From: Trichobilharzia regenti
Taxonomy: Eukaryota > Platyhelminthes > Trematoda > Strigeidida > Schistosomatidae
NCBI GenBank assembly: GCA_944472135.2
Contig: OX235270.1
Location: forward strand, 59,091,267 to 59,155,266
Length of the DNA stretch: 64,000 nucleotides
Direction of reading: 5' to 3'
In this document: one piece after another, positions 1-10,513 of the stretch
Numbering within the stretch: the stretch's first letter is position 1
Layout of the letters: every line of letters begins with the position of its first letter
Made by a program: the position numbers and the translations under genes
The notes under the pieces: generated by a model
Told to the model about the DNA's origin: nothing
Seen by the model: only the letters and a program-made list of their open reading frames with translations
Databases searched by the model: none

Positions 1-1118
1 TGAGCCGACCACCACCTGCAACCCGTCCAGAAATACCATCAACAGCGCGCACACAACTGCAAGTTGACACCAATCCTTCAACGAGAGCTGAAGTCTTGAA
101 CGCAATCAAACTTCTGAAAGCTGGAAAAACAGCCGGACCACATGGAATACCCCCTGAAGCACTGAAAGCAGACCCAGAGACGACAGCAGACATGCTGACT
201 CCATTATTGCAAAAGGTCTGGAAGAAGAGAAAGGTGCCTACTGACTTACCTCGTGAAACTACCAAAGAAGGGCGACTCACACCTCACTCTGCAAGAACTG
301 GCGAGGAGTCATGCTCCTGTCGACGCCAAGTAAAATATTGAGTCGCATCATCCTGGAGAGAATTAAGGATGCTGAACTCCGACCAGAACAAGCTAAATTC
401 AGGAAAGACAAATCATGTTCTGACCAAATTGCAACTCTACGCATCATCATCATCGTACAAAGCATGGAATGGCAATCAAACCTCTACCCCAACTTTATAG
501 ACTTTGAGAAGGCCTTCAACAGACAGCGGAGTAATTTGGAAACTACCCGAGTACTACGGCGTACCCCAAATATTCATCAACGACAACGGCACATGTCAAG
601 TCATCCACAACGGAAAGCTCAGCGAGGCGTTTGGAGTAAACACAGGAGTCAGACAAGGGTGCTGGCTTATTATCACCAATGATATTCGTAATTGTGGTGG
701 ACTGGATTATGCGTCAGATAGTGAGAAACGAGAAGACAAGGATATCCTGGACCGACGTGAAGAACCTAGAAGACCTGGATTTCGCGCGTGGATGATTTAT
801 GTTCCATGTCACACAAAATCGAAGACTTACAAGCGAAAACCGACAAACTGATCGGAAAAGCAGACAGGACTCCGGGTGAACATAGACAAGACGGAGGTTA
901 TGAAAATAACCAACCAACAACATCCAACGTCAATCACCATCAACAGGAGGGATTTGAAAGAGGTTACTTCATTCACTTATCTAGGGAGCATTGTCTCAAC
1001 TACGGGCAGTCGGAACGGACGAGGATGTCATATCGAGCGAGAATCGGTTGGGGGGCGAGAAACACATTCATCAACCTGAAATCAATCTGGAAATCTTCGT
1101 CACTCAGCATCATGATGC
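1..1118 (+). pseudogene. RTE-clade reverse transcriptase relic (copy 1)
   Basis: Degenerate RTE-type non-LTR retrotransposon fragment, broken into several frames. Recognisable pieces in order are a pre-palm stretch ending AGPHGIPPEALK (about 114-170, where AGPDG is usual), an 'LNFIDFEKAF'-like palm piece (about 481-520), 'NTGVRQGCW' (about 635-665), a damaged 'LDFA' catalytic region near 775-800, and the 'VNIDKTEVMK ... FTYLGSIVS' thumb/C-terminal region (870-1010). The final '[14 protein letters not shown]' piece ends about 1118, where transposase-like coding begins. The fragment is nearly identical to 45712-46565 plus 52689-52961, so it lacks the 6-kb CR1 insertion found in that copy. It cannot encode a working enzyme. 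The window starts inside it, so its 5' end is not seen. Confidence 0.85.
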
Positions 1119-1818
1119 TGATCAATTAATCTTCTTTGACGATGCAGCGCTAGTCCATTTTGACTTAAGACGTTATAAGTCAACATTCTATCGGCGTCTC
1201 AAAAAGTACAATCTGGATTGGAAGAAGCGTGTAGAAGGTAAGCTTGTCCTTTCATATTAATGTACACAGAATCATATGCGAAAATTCGTGAAAGTGAACC
1301 ACAGCCTGAAACAATGCCAGGAAACATGGTTACTCCCCAACAAATTATCGTTCCAGTTGATGTTCATTGTAATAGCATGGCACCTGCACCGTCATTGGAT
1401 GAACATTTACCGAATGAACAACTGTTTGCAACAGAGGAAGCTGACCAAACCGAGTGCACTCCAGTGGATTCTGTTCGCAACGTCGTCTACAGATGTAAGC
1501 TGAATATGACTAATACTCGTATTTTGCTGGAAGAATTAAGGCCCCATCATCGTGAGCTGCCGACTGACCCTCGGACATTGATGAGGACTAAAGACTTTTT
1601 TGAAAGGAGAGCAGTTGGTACTGGAATATATGTTCACATTGGTCTTCGTCGTCAGATTTTATCTCGGTTACAAATTGTCAGATATGAAGTCTCTGTGCCA
1701 ATTGCTCTTCAGCTGAACATTGATGGTGCCCCAATTTTCAACAACTCCAAATTACAGATGTGGCCAATACAAGGGAAGTTACTTTTGTCGGGCTGTGACA
1801 AGGTATTTTTGGTAGGAG
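1119..1818 (+). pseudogene. CACTA/EnSpm-like transposase, 5' part (copy 1, truncated)
   Basis: N-terminal half of a transposase-like protein. The first visible exon ends at 1237 after '[18 protein letters not shown]'. A 32-nt GT-AG intron (1238-1269) follows, and the second exon continues in frame through '[20 protein letters not shown]' to the insertion of Gypsy-1 after ggtaggag at 1818. The family is the large animal group with a D-G-x-P-[IL] block followed by an 'xFLIGxxxGxxKP' block, usually grouped with EnSpm/CACTA (schistosomes carry SmTRC1-type elements). The assignment rests on motif recognition only. No in-frame start is visible, because the upstream sequence is RTE relic. The same gene is longer in copy 2 (to 54957). 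The remainder is not found on the right side of Gypsy-1. Confidence 0.6.
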
Positions 1819-2084
1819 TGTAGGGGACTAATATTAGAGTTCACTAACATTCCAAGTATAAAAGTAATAATCCAAGTCAGTGGAGTGTTAAATCACAATA
1901 TATTACCAAAAATACAGTGACGAGTTATAGCAACAAAAAGGATTACTTGTAGATAACGTCTAAGTCCTCGGCTACAAATTAATTATATAATCCACGGGCA
2001 CGTTAATTGTTTGGACTGCGTCTGCTGTAGCTGCTGTGTTCCGGTTGTAGAAATGTCTTCGGTTGAGAGTAGTAGGCTCCTACA
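1819..2084 (-). repeat. Gypsy-1 3' LTR
   Basis: 266-bp repeat written on the plus strand as TGTAGGGGAC ... CTCCTACA, giving short inverted ends TGTAGG/CCTACA. It matches 6911-7171 base for base by eye until the last few positions. It lies between the interrupted transposase exon (ends 1818) and the 3' untranslated part of the element. No purine tract is obvious at its inner edge. Confidence 0.85.
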
Positions 2085-2774
2085 ATAAATCCGAAGTATA
2101 CAACACGGTGTGAGTGGAGCAAGTAAGCAGAAGTGACCAGGGAGAAGACGAAGTCTCCAACAGCAGAGTGTATTTTTCAATTGTACACGGAAGTTATGTA
2201 TATTTCAACAAGAAGCGTTTTAAACAAAAATTATGTACAATATCTCGAATTTATACAAGTAACCAAAAAGTGTACAATCACATTGTTACGTACTCAACAC
2301 GGCTCCCCCCTAGAGGTCCGGAGAGACAACCGGAAAATGATACGTAAAACTATGAAGTAAATAATAATAGTAATAGCAACTTTTGGATAAAAATAGGGAT
2401 ATATTACAACATGCATAAACGCGAGAAGGTATGTGAATCATGTAAAGTCTGAAAGCATATACAATGAGTTCAGCAATAAAAATTGAAATAGAAAGTCATG
2501 TCACTTAAATTTGCACTAACCATGAACATAGATTTTTAATGTATAAAGAAAAATATGTAAATACACAGTAATTAAGGAGGGGAAAGAAACATTAAAAAAA
2601 ATATGGATTAAAGATCAATAGTTTTTGGAAAGGACAATACCTGTTTTTTAGGTGAGGTACATATAAATAAATAATAGTGATAGTAACATCAAAGTTTACG
2701 ACGAAATACTAACCGTCATGATGATAATGTCTAAACGAAAAAGATAATAATAATTTTTAATTATTTTTCTTTTG

Positions 2775-5345
2775 TTAGTCCTCAAAATGAACGTAGCGAG
2801 CCGGTTTACTGATTTGCCGACCACTACGTGTGTGATATGGAGGGAGGATAAGACTTGGTGCCGGTGGAGGGAATTCGGATGTTTGATTATTTGATTGCGC
2901 AGCTGCCGATGTAGATTCGAAGTCGTTGTCGGTGTATGCGGGTTTGATTCGATCAATTGAAACAGTCTCTCGTCTTCCATTCTTGTTCACTGTAAAGTGT
3001 TTGTCTGAACGTTTAATAACTTGAAAGGGTCCTTCGTATGGAGGTTGCAATCCTTTTCTGATGGCGTCGACTCGAATGAAGACGAATTTGCAAGTTTGTA
3101 GATGTTTGTTGATCTGATCTCTTCGGGGAGATTGTCGAGGTGCTGTTGGTTGAAGTTGAAGCATTTGTCTAGTTAATCGGTTAGTGAAGTCGGCAATGTT
3201 CACGTCTGTGGAATCGGCTGAGGGGACTAGCTGTCCAGGCAAGGTTAGGTTGGTGCCATAGACAAGTTGAGCCGGTGTACATCCTAAATCTTCTTTGATA
3301 GTAGAACGGATACCAAGTAAAATCAAAGGTAAGTATTCACTCCACTTAGATGTATCATTCTGCGCCATCAGGGAGCTTTTCAGTTGTCTGTGGAATCTTT
3401 CCACTAGACCATTCGCTGCCGGATGATAGGCTGTTGTGGAGATATGTTTCACTCCCAGAAGTCTCGTCAGTTCGCGAAAGAGTGTCGATTGGAATTGAGG
3501 ACCGCGGTCGGATGTAATAGTAGTTGGTACACCGTAGTTTGACACCCAACGGTCGAGAAAAACTAAAGCAACGTTTTCAGCAGATATGTCGTTTAAGGGG
3601 CATGCAATAGCCCAACGAGTAAATCTATCAATCGCTGTCAGGATATGTGTATATCCCCTTGATGTTGGCAATGGTCCCACGATATCTATATGGATATGCT
3701 GAAATCTCCTTTCGGGTAATTCAAACGTCTTCGGGGTTGTAATAGTGTGGCGGTGTACTTTGGAGCATTGGCATTGGATACATTCTCGTGCCCATCTCCG
3801 AATGTCAGAGTTCATTTTAGGCCACACGAAGCGTTCGCTGATCAGTCTGACCGTGGCGCGTACTCCAGGGTGAGAAAGCGAATGTAAATGTTCGAACAAT
3901 GCTTTTCGGCAACTGAGAGGGACAAATGGACGATTAGTGCCGGTAGATACATCGCAGACTATGGTTGCATCTGATAAGGGGATAGGCACATCTTTGAGCT
4001 GTAAGGAAGAGTTTCTGCGGCAGGTTTGGAGTTCAACGTCATCTTTTTGTAATTGAGCCATACGATCAAGACTGATGTCTACCGACGTTTGGAGCTGGTT
4101 AATGTCACTTCTTGAAAGAGAATCGGCTACCACGTTCGCATCCCCTTTGATGTACTGAATGTCGGTTGAAAATTCGGAGATATAATCCAACTGTCTGGCT
4201 TCTCTAGGGGAGTGTTTATCGAGTGAAGTAGTGAAAGCATGACACAGGGGCTTGTGGTCAGTAAAAATAGTGAAATGCCGGCCCTGTAGTAAGTAACTGA
4301 AATGCTTCACTGCAAGATATATGGCCAGCAATTCTCTCCCAAAAGTGCTGTATCGTGTCTGAGCCGGTTCCAACTTCTTAGAAAAGAATGCGAGTGGGGT
4401 GACTTCGCCCTTCATCTTTTGTTGTAATACTGCCCCTACAGCTACTTGGGAGGCATCTGTGCACAAAATAAGCGACGCTTCGGGGTTGATATGGGATAGC
4501 ATAGTGACTCTGGATAAGGCATCTTTTGCGTTGCAAAATGATTCGCGTGCTTCAGCTGACCACTGAAACTTTTTAGGATCATTTTTAAGGAGGTCGGTTA
4601 ACGGCTGGACGATGGAGGCACACGAAGGAATGAAACGCCGATAGAAATTAAACATCCCCAAAAAACGTCTGACCTTCTTGAGTGAATCTGGTTCGGGGAA
4701 GTTTTTGATGGACTCTATCTTTTCCTCCGTAGGCGTAATACCATTCGTGGTTATGTGGTGTCCCAGAAACTGTATAGAGGAGACACCGAATATGCACTTT
4801 TTGGGGTTAATGACGACTCCATATTGCTCAAATCGTTGAAATAAGATGGTGAGGTGATCAGTATGTTCTTCGGGCGACGAGCTAGCAATTAAAACGTCAT
4901 CGATATATACAAATACAAAGTCCAAACCTTGTGTGACCTGATCCATGAAACGTTGGAAGGATTGTGCTGCGTTCTTTAGGCCAAATGGCATGCGGAGAAA
5001 TTCAAACAAACCGAAAGGTGTGATGATGGCCGTTTTTTCGATATCCTCTTGGGCAACTGGTATTTGGTGATAGGCCCTGACCAAGTCTACTTTAGAAAAA
5101 ATGGTTTTTCCGTGTAATGTCAGGGAGAAATCATGAAGATGAGGAATAGGATAACGGTCGGGAACTGTGGCATTGTTTAAATGTCGGTAATCCCCACATG
5201 GCCTCCAATCATGATCAGCTTTAGGCACCATGTGTAAGGGCGAAGACCAAGGACTATTGGAGGGTCTGATGATGCCGAGCTGCATCATGTGTTCAAATTC
5301 TGCCTTGGCTGCTGCCAATTTGTCCGGGGGTAATCTACGGGACGA
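2775..5345 (-). pseudogene. Gypsy-1 pol: reverse transcriptase, RNase H, integrase
   Basis: A long open frame (about 847 codons from 5318) carries the full pol order. RT with '[12 protein letters not shown]' and catalytic YIDD (about residue 143). RNase H with '[13 protein letters not shown]' and 'FTDHKPL'. Integrase with an HHCC finger ('HLHSLSHPG' then 'CIQCQ') and the D,D,E core ('HIDIVGPLP', 'TSDRGPQFQ', '[11 protein letters not shown]'). A GPY/F-like '[10 protein letters not shown]' and a short '[13 protein letters not shown]' tail follow, with no chromodomain. Protease lies upstream in another frame. A one-base shift in a C-run near 5345 separates the two, judging by the uninterrupted alignment with the equivalent junction in Gypsy-2 and Gypsy-3. 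All catalytic residues look intact, so the lesion is recent or an assembly error. Confidence 0.88.
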
Positions 5346-5884
5346 GCACGAACTGGTTGACCCGTAGTAACTATCTTGTGAGTAACTGTGTGAGGGACGT
5401 CCTCGATGTTGTACGACGGCTTAAGAATTTTAGGGAAACGGTGAAGTAGGGAGGAAAAAGGGCAATCTGCTGGTCTTTCAATACTGATATTATAGACAGA
5501 ATAGCTGGAGATAATTCCATGGATCTTTAGATGGGTGTTGTTATCAATCAGTTTTTTATTGTTGACGTCAACTAACAGGTTGAAATTACTCAAGAAATCT
5601 GCTCCGAGGATGGCGTGACTGACGTCGGCTACTATGAAAATCCATGTGAAACGCCGACGTAAACCTAGATCCAGTATGAGGGATTGCTCTCCATACGTCT
5701 GTATGCTTGTGTGGTTAGCTGCCCGGAGAGACAGTTTTCCGGGTGTCCGTGTAGATCGCCTGGATAGTGAAGGAGGGATTACGCTAACTTCTGCTCCCGT
5801 GTCTACCAGGAATAAAGTGTCTGAAGTTTTATCCTTCACATAGAAGAGGCGACTTGTTTGCTTGCCAGTAACAGCTGTCGCCAT
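5345..5884 (-). CDS. Gypsy-1 aspartic protease (5' end of pol)
   Basis: A retropepsin-like domain with the catalytic motif '[13 protein letters not shown]' and, about 80 residues later, the 'HAILGADFL' segment typical of the second half of retroviral-type proteases. The frame is -1 relative to gag. Its first ATG (5884-5882) overlaps the gag stop (TGA 5886-5884), but the frame is also open upstream through a GGGAAAC heptamer, so it may be made as a Gag-Pro fusion by frameshifting. The protease would release Gag and Pol products inside the particle. The frame is lost near 5345 just before RT. Confidence 0.85.
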
Positions 5885-5908
5885 CACTGTCTGGCTGAGG
5901 CGTTTCCC
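5864..5908 (-). promoter_or_regulatory. Candidate -1 ribosomal frameshift signal, Gypsy-1 gag/pro
   Basis: The heptamer GGGAAAC (5908-5902) sits in the gag frame as G-GGA-AAC, the phase needed for a -1 slip, and the -1 frame from here is open into protease. After a 6-nt spacer a stem forms: GCCAG-ACAG (5895-5887) pairs with CTGT (5874-5871) and CTGGC (5868-5864), with a 12-nt loop and a 2-nt bulge. The gag stop lies in the loop. The same heptamer with a stem is found at the same junction in Gypsy-3. Function is inferred, not shown. Confidence 0.6.
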
Positions 5909-6771
5909 TGAGCCTGGTTGGCTTCGCTAAAGCTGCACGGTTTTACACATTTCAGGGCATGACGTCCAAACTTCCAGTGATACCAGCATATATTGCTATC
6001 CCGAGAAGACGTGTAAGAACGCTGTCGTGAGAAGGATCGTCGTCGTGATGGTGACCTTCTTTGTGAACTCCGTCTCCGGACTTGTCGATCAGACTTATTA
6101 GTTTCCAACTTGTCAATCCTTGCCGCTAAGTCTGCAATGGCGGCGAGTATCGGTGTGTCTGCCGTGGGTGTGGAATGACACGGTGTGGCACTATCAGATG
6201 CTACGTGACTTATGGTGTTATCGGATAAAACATCCAAAATACTATCTGCCATGTCACTTAGTTGGTCTAAGTCATACGACTTTCCTGAGATGATTAAAAT
6301 TTGCTGGACATTTCTAGGTAAACGTTGCAACCACATCTGTTTCAGCACTACCTCGTCTACTTTATGATTTCCGATTAACTGGCGCATGTGCCTGAGCAGC
6401 TGGGATGGTTTACGTGGGCCTAGATCACAGCCTGTGAGCAATTGTTGGATTCTTTTCTCATCCGACAAACTGGTACGTTGTATGAGGAGGGCTTTAAGTT
6501 TATCAAATTGATGTTCCGTCGGAGGATCTTCGATGAAATCGCTGATTTCTGTCAATACTGACGGAGGGAGTTCTGCCAGCACCATACCATATTTGGCTAT
6601 TTGGGACTTAATGCCCCGTGCTTCTAGCAACGGTTCAATTACCGCAAACCAAATCCTTGGTTCTGCGAAACCGTATTGGGGTAAACGAAAATCAGTGATG
6701 GCATTTATTGTGGCATTTGTCTCGCTATTAGTTGTCTGCTCGTTTGATGTACCGGACTGAGGTGATGACAT
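5884..6771 (-). CDS. Gypsy-1 Gag
   Basis: About 295 codons from ATG 6771. The open frame extends 20 hydrophobic codons further up, but the start at 'MSSPQSG' matches the 'MSDLSPK' start of the Gypsy-3 Gag. The capsid-like region has 'LPQYGFAEPRIWF' and 'LGPRKPSQLLRHMRQLIG'. An Arg/Ser-rich linker (RRRSSQRRSPSRRRSF) precedes the C-terminal zinc finger 'CWYHWKFGRHALKCVKPC'. This C-x2-H-x9-C-x3-C (CHCC) pattern, in place of the usual CCHC knuckle, is a recognised hallmark of CsRn1/Boudicca-type elements. Gag forms the particle and binds RNA. The frame has no internal stop. Confidence 0.88.
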   Translation of the reverse strand: MSSPQSGTSNEQTTNSETNATINAITDFRLPQYGFAEPRIWFAVIEPLLEARGIKSQIAKYGMVLAELPPSVLTEISDFIEDPPTEHQFDKLKALLIQRTSLSDEKRIQQLLTGCDLGPRKPSQLLRHMRQLIGNHKVDEVVLKQMWLQRLPRNVQQILIISGKSYDLDQLSDMADSILDVLSDNTISHVASDSATPCHSTPTADTPILAAIADLAARIDKLETNKSDRQVRRRSSQRRSPSRRRSFSRQRSYTSSRDSNICWYHWKFGRHALKCVKPCSFSEANQAQGNASARQ

Positions 6772-6894
6772 TATATATATGAGGTTATTGGTGCAAATTA
6801 GGATACAAATATAAACCACACACAAAATCACAATGAATATAAAAATAGCAAAAATAAGAATATGAATATGCCAAAATAATCCGTGTTCTTATCG

Positions 6895-6910
6895 GGCTCA
6901 CCAATTAATT
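6895..6910 (-). other. Gypsy-1 primer-binding site
   Basis: On the minus strand, TGGTGAGCCCGA follows the 5' LTR after a short AT spacer. The form TGGTGA[CG]CCCGA recurs next to the LTRs of Gypsy-2 and at 45204. CsRn1-group elements are known for a tRNA-Trp primer; assignment to that tRNA is from memory of the family. Confidence 0.6.
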
Positions 6911-7175
6911 TGTAGGGGACTAATATTAGAGTTCACTAACATTCCAAGTATAAAAGTAATAATCCAAGTCAGTGGAGTGTTAAATCACAATATATTACCA
7001 AAAATACAGTGACGAGTTATAGCAACAAAAAGGATTACTTGTAGATAACGTCTAAGTCCTCGGCTACAAATTAATTATATAATCCACGGGCACGTTAATT
7101 GTTTGGACTGCGTCTGCTGTAGCTGCTGTGTTCCGGTTGTAGAAATGTCTTCGGTTGAGAGTAGTAGGCTCGGCA
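6911..7175 (-). repeat. Gypsy-1 5' LTR
   Basis: Matches the LTR at 1819-2084 without visible mismatch up to 7171. The outer end reads ggctcggca where the other LTR reads ggctcctaca. It therefore starts TGCCGAGCC on the element strand, against TGTAGGAGCC in the 3' LTR. Either the outermost bases diverged or the end was trimmed and joined to foreign sequence. The second option fits the missing host flank. Confidence 0.8.
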
Positions 7176-8550
7176 ATGGATAAAGGCACACACGGGTTGT
7201 TGTTAGGTGTTATCGCGCAGTTGTGTTTTGGTAGTTCTACGTTGTTTTGAGGTGTTTTTTCAACGGAAAATCATTTTCAAAGCCATATTTTAACAGGAAA
7301 GGCTATAAAAATGATGGATAATGCACGGTTTTCAGCAGTTTGGGTGAACACGTATTTTTCATGAAATTTCTGCGTATCTTTGTATATGGGATGTAAAAAT
7401 TTGGCTTAAATTGTTGATTTCGTTTAAAAAACCGAGAAAAATACGTAAATGATTTATTTTTTGCGAAATTCTGATTTGATGTATTGAATGTCTGATTTCT
7501 GAAAATTTAGTAACAGTAAGAAAAGATTTCACCTGTAAAGGAGTGTTACATGAATTATTCGTAACATAACACTGTGGAAAGAAAGTTTCTACTAAGATAT
7601 CTTTTGGTTTTTTGCATTTTCGTATTGGTAAGTATATGCTAACATAAGTAACATAGTTTTCTGTTTTTAGGTTACAGGTGTAATGGTTCACTTGATTAAA
7701 CAGCTTTGCTGAAGCATAATAGAATAATTGTCTTGTGAAAGTTGAAATTTTTGCAGTATTATAAAATTCTTTATGAAAATAAATACTTACTAAAAGTTGT
7801 TACGGTGTTCTTCTAATACTTGTTCACTGTGGTTGTTGAAGGAGTAGTGATGTAGCCGGTTATGGAATGCGTAATAATAGTTTACTTTGAAATAGTGGTA
7901 ATTAGCGCAGCACAATGTAGATATAATATACCAACTAAGAAAAAGCAATTCACGTGACCAGAAAATTTAAATTCCTAGTCAATATAAAACGGTCAATACA
8001 TCTGGAAAGATGGTAACCGGGAGACGCAATTGTATAACGTATGTCGACATTGAAATACGTATAAATGTTATTTTGGATTTGCGTATTCGTCCTACATTAG
8101 TTATTATAAATATGCAGTGATTGCATAAGAAACATAAGGTGAACGTATACTTCTCCGGTAGCCCTGTTGGAAGATGATGTTTAACGCATTCTGAAATCAA
8201 AAACCTTAACATTTGCACGCACATTCAGAGTAATAACGGTCTACGAGTTTAAGTTTTCTTTCTAAAAGGCTAACTGCATGCCTACATGTACTATGCGCAA
8301 ACGGAATAAATATAACTGATCTGTTGTACGCACATAATGACAAAGAACGGCTTAAAAATAAGGCAGCATTTTACAAGACGATTACTACATCACCTGCAAT
8401 TCTCCTTAACGATTAATCATTTGCGACAAGATGAATAGAAGACAGATAGTGAGTGAATAATAATTTCTGTATTGAAAAATAATTGAGAATAACTGTATGG
8501 AAAATGGAAAATTACAAAAATAGTTTCAGTAGAAAAATAAAGGTCATTAA
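7176..8550. other. AT-rich spacer, no gene seen
   Basis: No open frame with a recognisable product on either strand, no LTR and no terminal inverted repeat that I can pair. Short frames at 7359-7691 and 7979-8224 (minus) are AT-driven and look non-coding. The segment lies between the rearranged 5' end of Gypsy-1 and the stop codon of the MULE transposase. It could hold the 3' flank of the MULE. Confidence 0.5.
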
Positions 8551-10486
8551 TTATCTGTATGAAAGGCATCTGGAGGGCGCTCTATTGTTTCGAAGCAAAC
8601 CTGAAAGTTGTATTCCCGTGACCATCTTTGGCTGTATTGTAATATATCTAATGGGATATGAATGTAATGCACATGAATTGATCTTACCCCCAGTGAACAA
8701 TCCCACGGAGTAGGCATACAGGATATGCGAACAAGGAAGTTGGTAGTCATGGAAGTGGTGACACCCGCATACACCATTAGAAATGTCAACTAAGTTGAAG
8801 GCCACTCCGTCATAGCAATCAATTAGGTCGCTGCTGATTACCGAGTGATGAATACGTCCAACCCTTTGGTAATCTTTGAAGACTAATTTAGCAGCATACG
8901 GCGTTAATTTGTCCAAGTGCACATGAATTAACTGTGGAGCCTACAAAGGGTATAATAATGAAGTTATACTTACATCATATTGACGAAATCTCTGCAATGT
9001 TAACAGCGTGTCATACTGTCGAAGGCGCCAATAATTCTTTGCTTTGTTATAAACTTTCCTTAAGGTTAGCACTAGTGGGTCATTCCGTTGAAGGTGCAAC
9101 TTCAGGTGCTTGTGAGCACTCTCAACCCTGTTGTTCGTTCCGTTACCCAATGTCATGTATTTCCTCCTGAAGCATCTAGCCCACATTCTCCTGTTATTCA
9201 TCCAGTGTCCATTTAAATATTGGTATGCTTGAGGGAATTCATGCCGAATGTATCTGTAATAATAGTTAAATCTTCAGAATTCACTAATTGGTAATTCACA
9301 CGTCATTTACCTTTCTCTAAAACGCGTTGAAAGCATTCTTCGTAGTGCGAACCGTGCATCACTATTCCGAAACTACACAGTAATCATGAATTGCAGTCAA
9401 ATACCTTCCGACCAAACGCTCGCAGCACATGAAATGAGCAAAGAACTATCCTGCAATGTGGAAACACTTGTTGCACCCGAGGAGATTTCCGCCTGACAAT
9501 TATCCATGACAAATGTCCTCGTAGCATTGGTACATCCCATTATGGCTTTAAACATTTCGAGGACAAACGTGATATCTACCACAGTCTCCCTCTGACAGAA
9601 AGCAAACATAACACAAGCACCATTTCCACACCCATCTGTGGCGACTAACTGGAACAGACTGAAACTGCAGAAATTACACCAGTATCTGTAACTTACCCAA
9701 CCTTATTGATTTTGTACGTCGAATCAATGCAAATTACTTCCGGAAAACTTTGAAAAAATTTAATTTTTTGTTGCAGGCTGAAACATACAACATCAATCTG
9801 TCCATTGGAACTCTTCGTACGAACTTCACCTGAAGAGGATAACAGCTGTAGAACTTCAGCCACACTTTTCACACCTAGAATGAAGTTAACGAAATATTTC
9901 GTAATCTATATACCTCCAAACACTTCTTCTCTCAATTTTACTACATCCTTTCGAGATAGAAATTTTCCGAATTTCAAGAATACTGCGTCCCGCAGTTCAG
10001 AAGTTGACACCATATATTTAATCATACTATTTACTTGAGTCTTCTCATCCTCCGTTAACGAACGTCTGCTGCTGTCTACTATCATAAAATCTCTTGTACA
10101 TGGATGATTATGTGCACCCTTCATTTCACCTACTTTCAGGCATCTATCAACTGAATTAACACAGAAAGTAGATGTACAACCCATACACTTAAAACTTATA
10201 AAAAAACTAATAACTCATATATGCACTTACGGTTTTCCAGGCCTAAGCCCTTCGGACCGACTACGCCGTAATTGACCGGAGGTGCATACATAACTTACAC
10301 GTTTATAGCGCAGAATACTATTATCATGATCTTTACGACTGCTTCTCACTACATAATGAGTATTTGCGAGCTTATTAAACTCTTTAAACGCTGCATAAAA
10401 TTCATCCCAAGTTTCAAAATGTTGATATTTTAATATGCGGTTAAATATATCCACCACTACGTCATTCATCAATACAAAACAACCAA
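8551..10486 (-). pseudogene. MULE-family DNA transposase with six tiny introns
   Basis: Seven exons join in consistent phase: 10486-10231, 10194-9914, 9874-9697, 9664-9405, 9372-9311, 9253-8974, 8940-8551. The introns are 32-57 nt with GT-AG ends. Domains in order: an FAR1/FLYWCH-like N-terminal DNA-binding region ('FETWDEFYAAFKEFN', 'FKCMGC', 'HNHP'); the DDE core with first D in 'CIDSTYKIN', second D in 'VMDNCQA', a C-x2-H pair in 'CSFHVLRAFGR', and E in 'NGTNNRVESAHKHLK'; and a SWIM finger 'CGCHHFHDYQLPCSHILY' near the C-terminus. This is the standard MULE architecture. A single-base shift near 9497, just after the second Asp, breaks exon 4 (the correct frame resumes at 'VFPHCRIVLC'). No terminal inverted repeats were found, and the 5' side abuts a BEL-type gag in frame. 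Confidence 0.82.
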
Positions 10487-10513
10487 CTTTCACCCCTCTT
10501 TCGGCAATTAACA

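Larger units (their letters stand above)
1819..7175 (-). mobile_element. Gypsy-1, CsRn1/Boudicca-like LTR retrotransposon
   Basis: A 5.36-kb LTR element on the minus strand: LTR, primer-binding site, gag, protease-RT-RNase H-integrase, LTR. The LTRs (1819-2084 and 6911-7175) look identical over about 260 bp and differ only in the last few bases at the element's 5' terminus. The CHCC Gag finger, the TGGTGAGCCCGA primer-binding site (minus strand, next to the LTR at 6910) and the pol domain order place it with the CsRn1/Boudicca group of Gypsy elements. It interrupts the transposase copy at 1818. The sequence right of 7175 is not the continuation of that host, and no matching TSD is seen (ggag left, atgg right), so one flank was rearranged after insertion. 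One frameshift in pol makes this copy defective as read. Confidence 0.9.
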
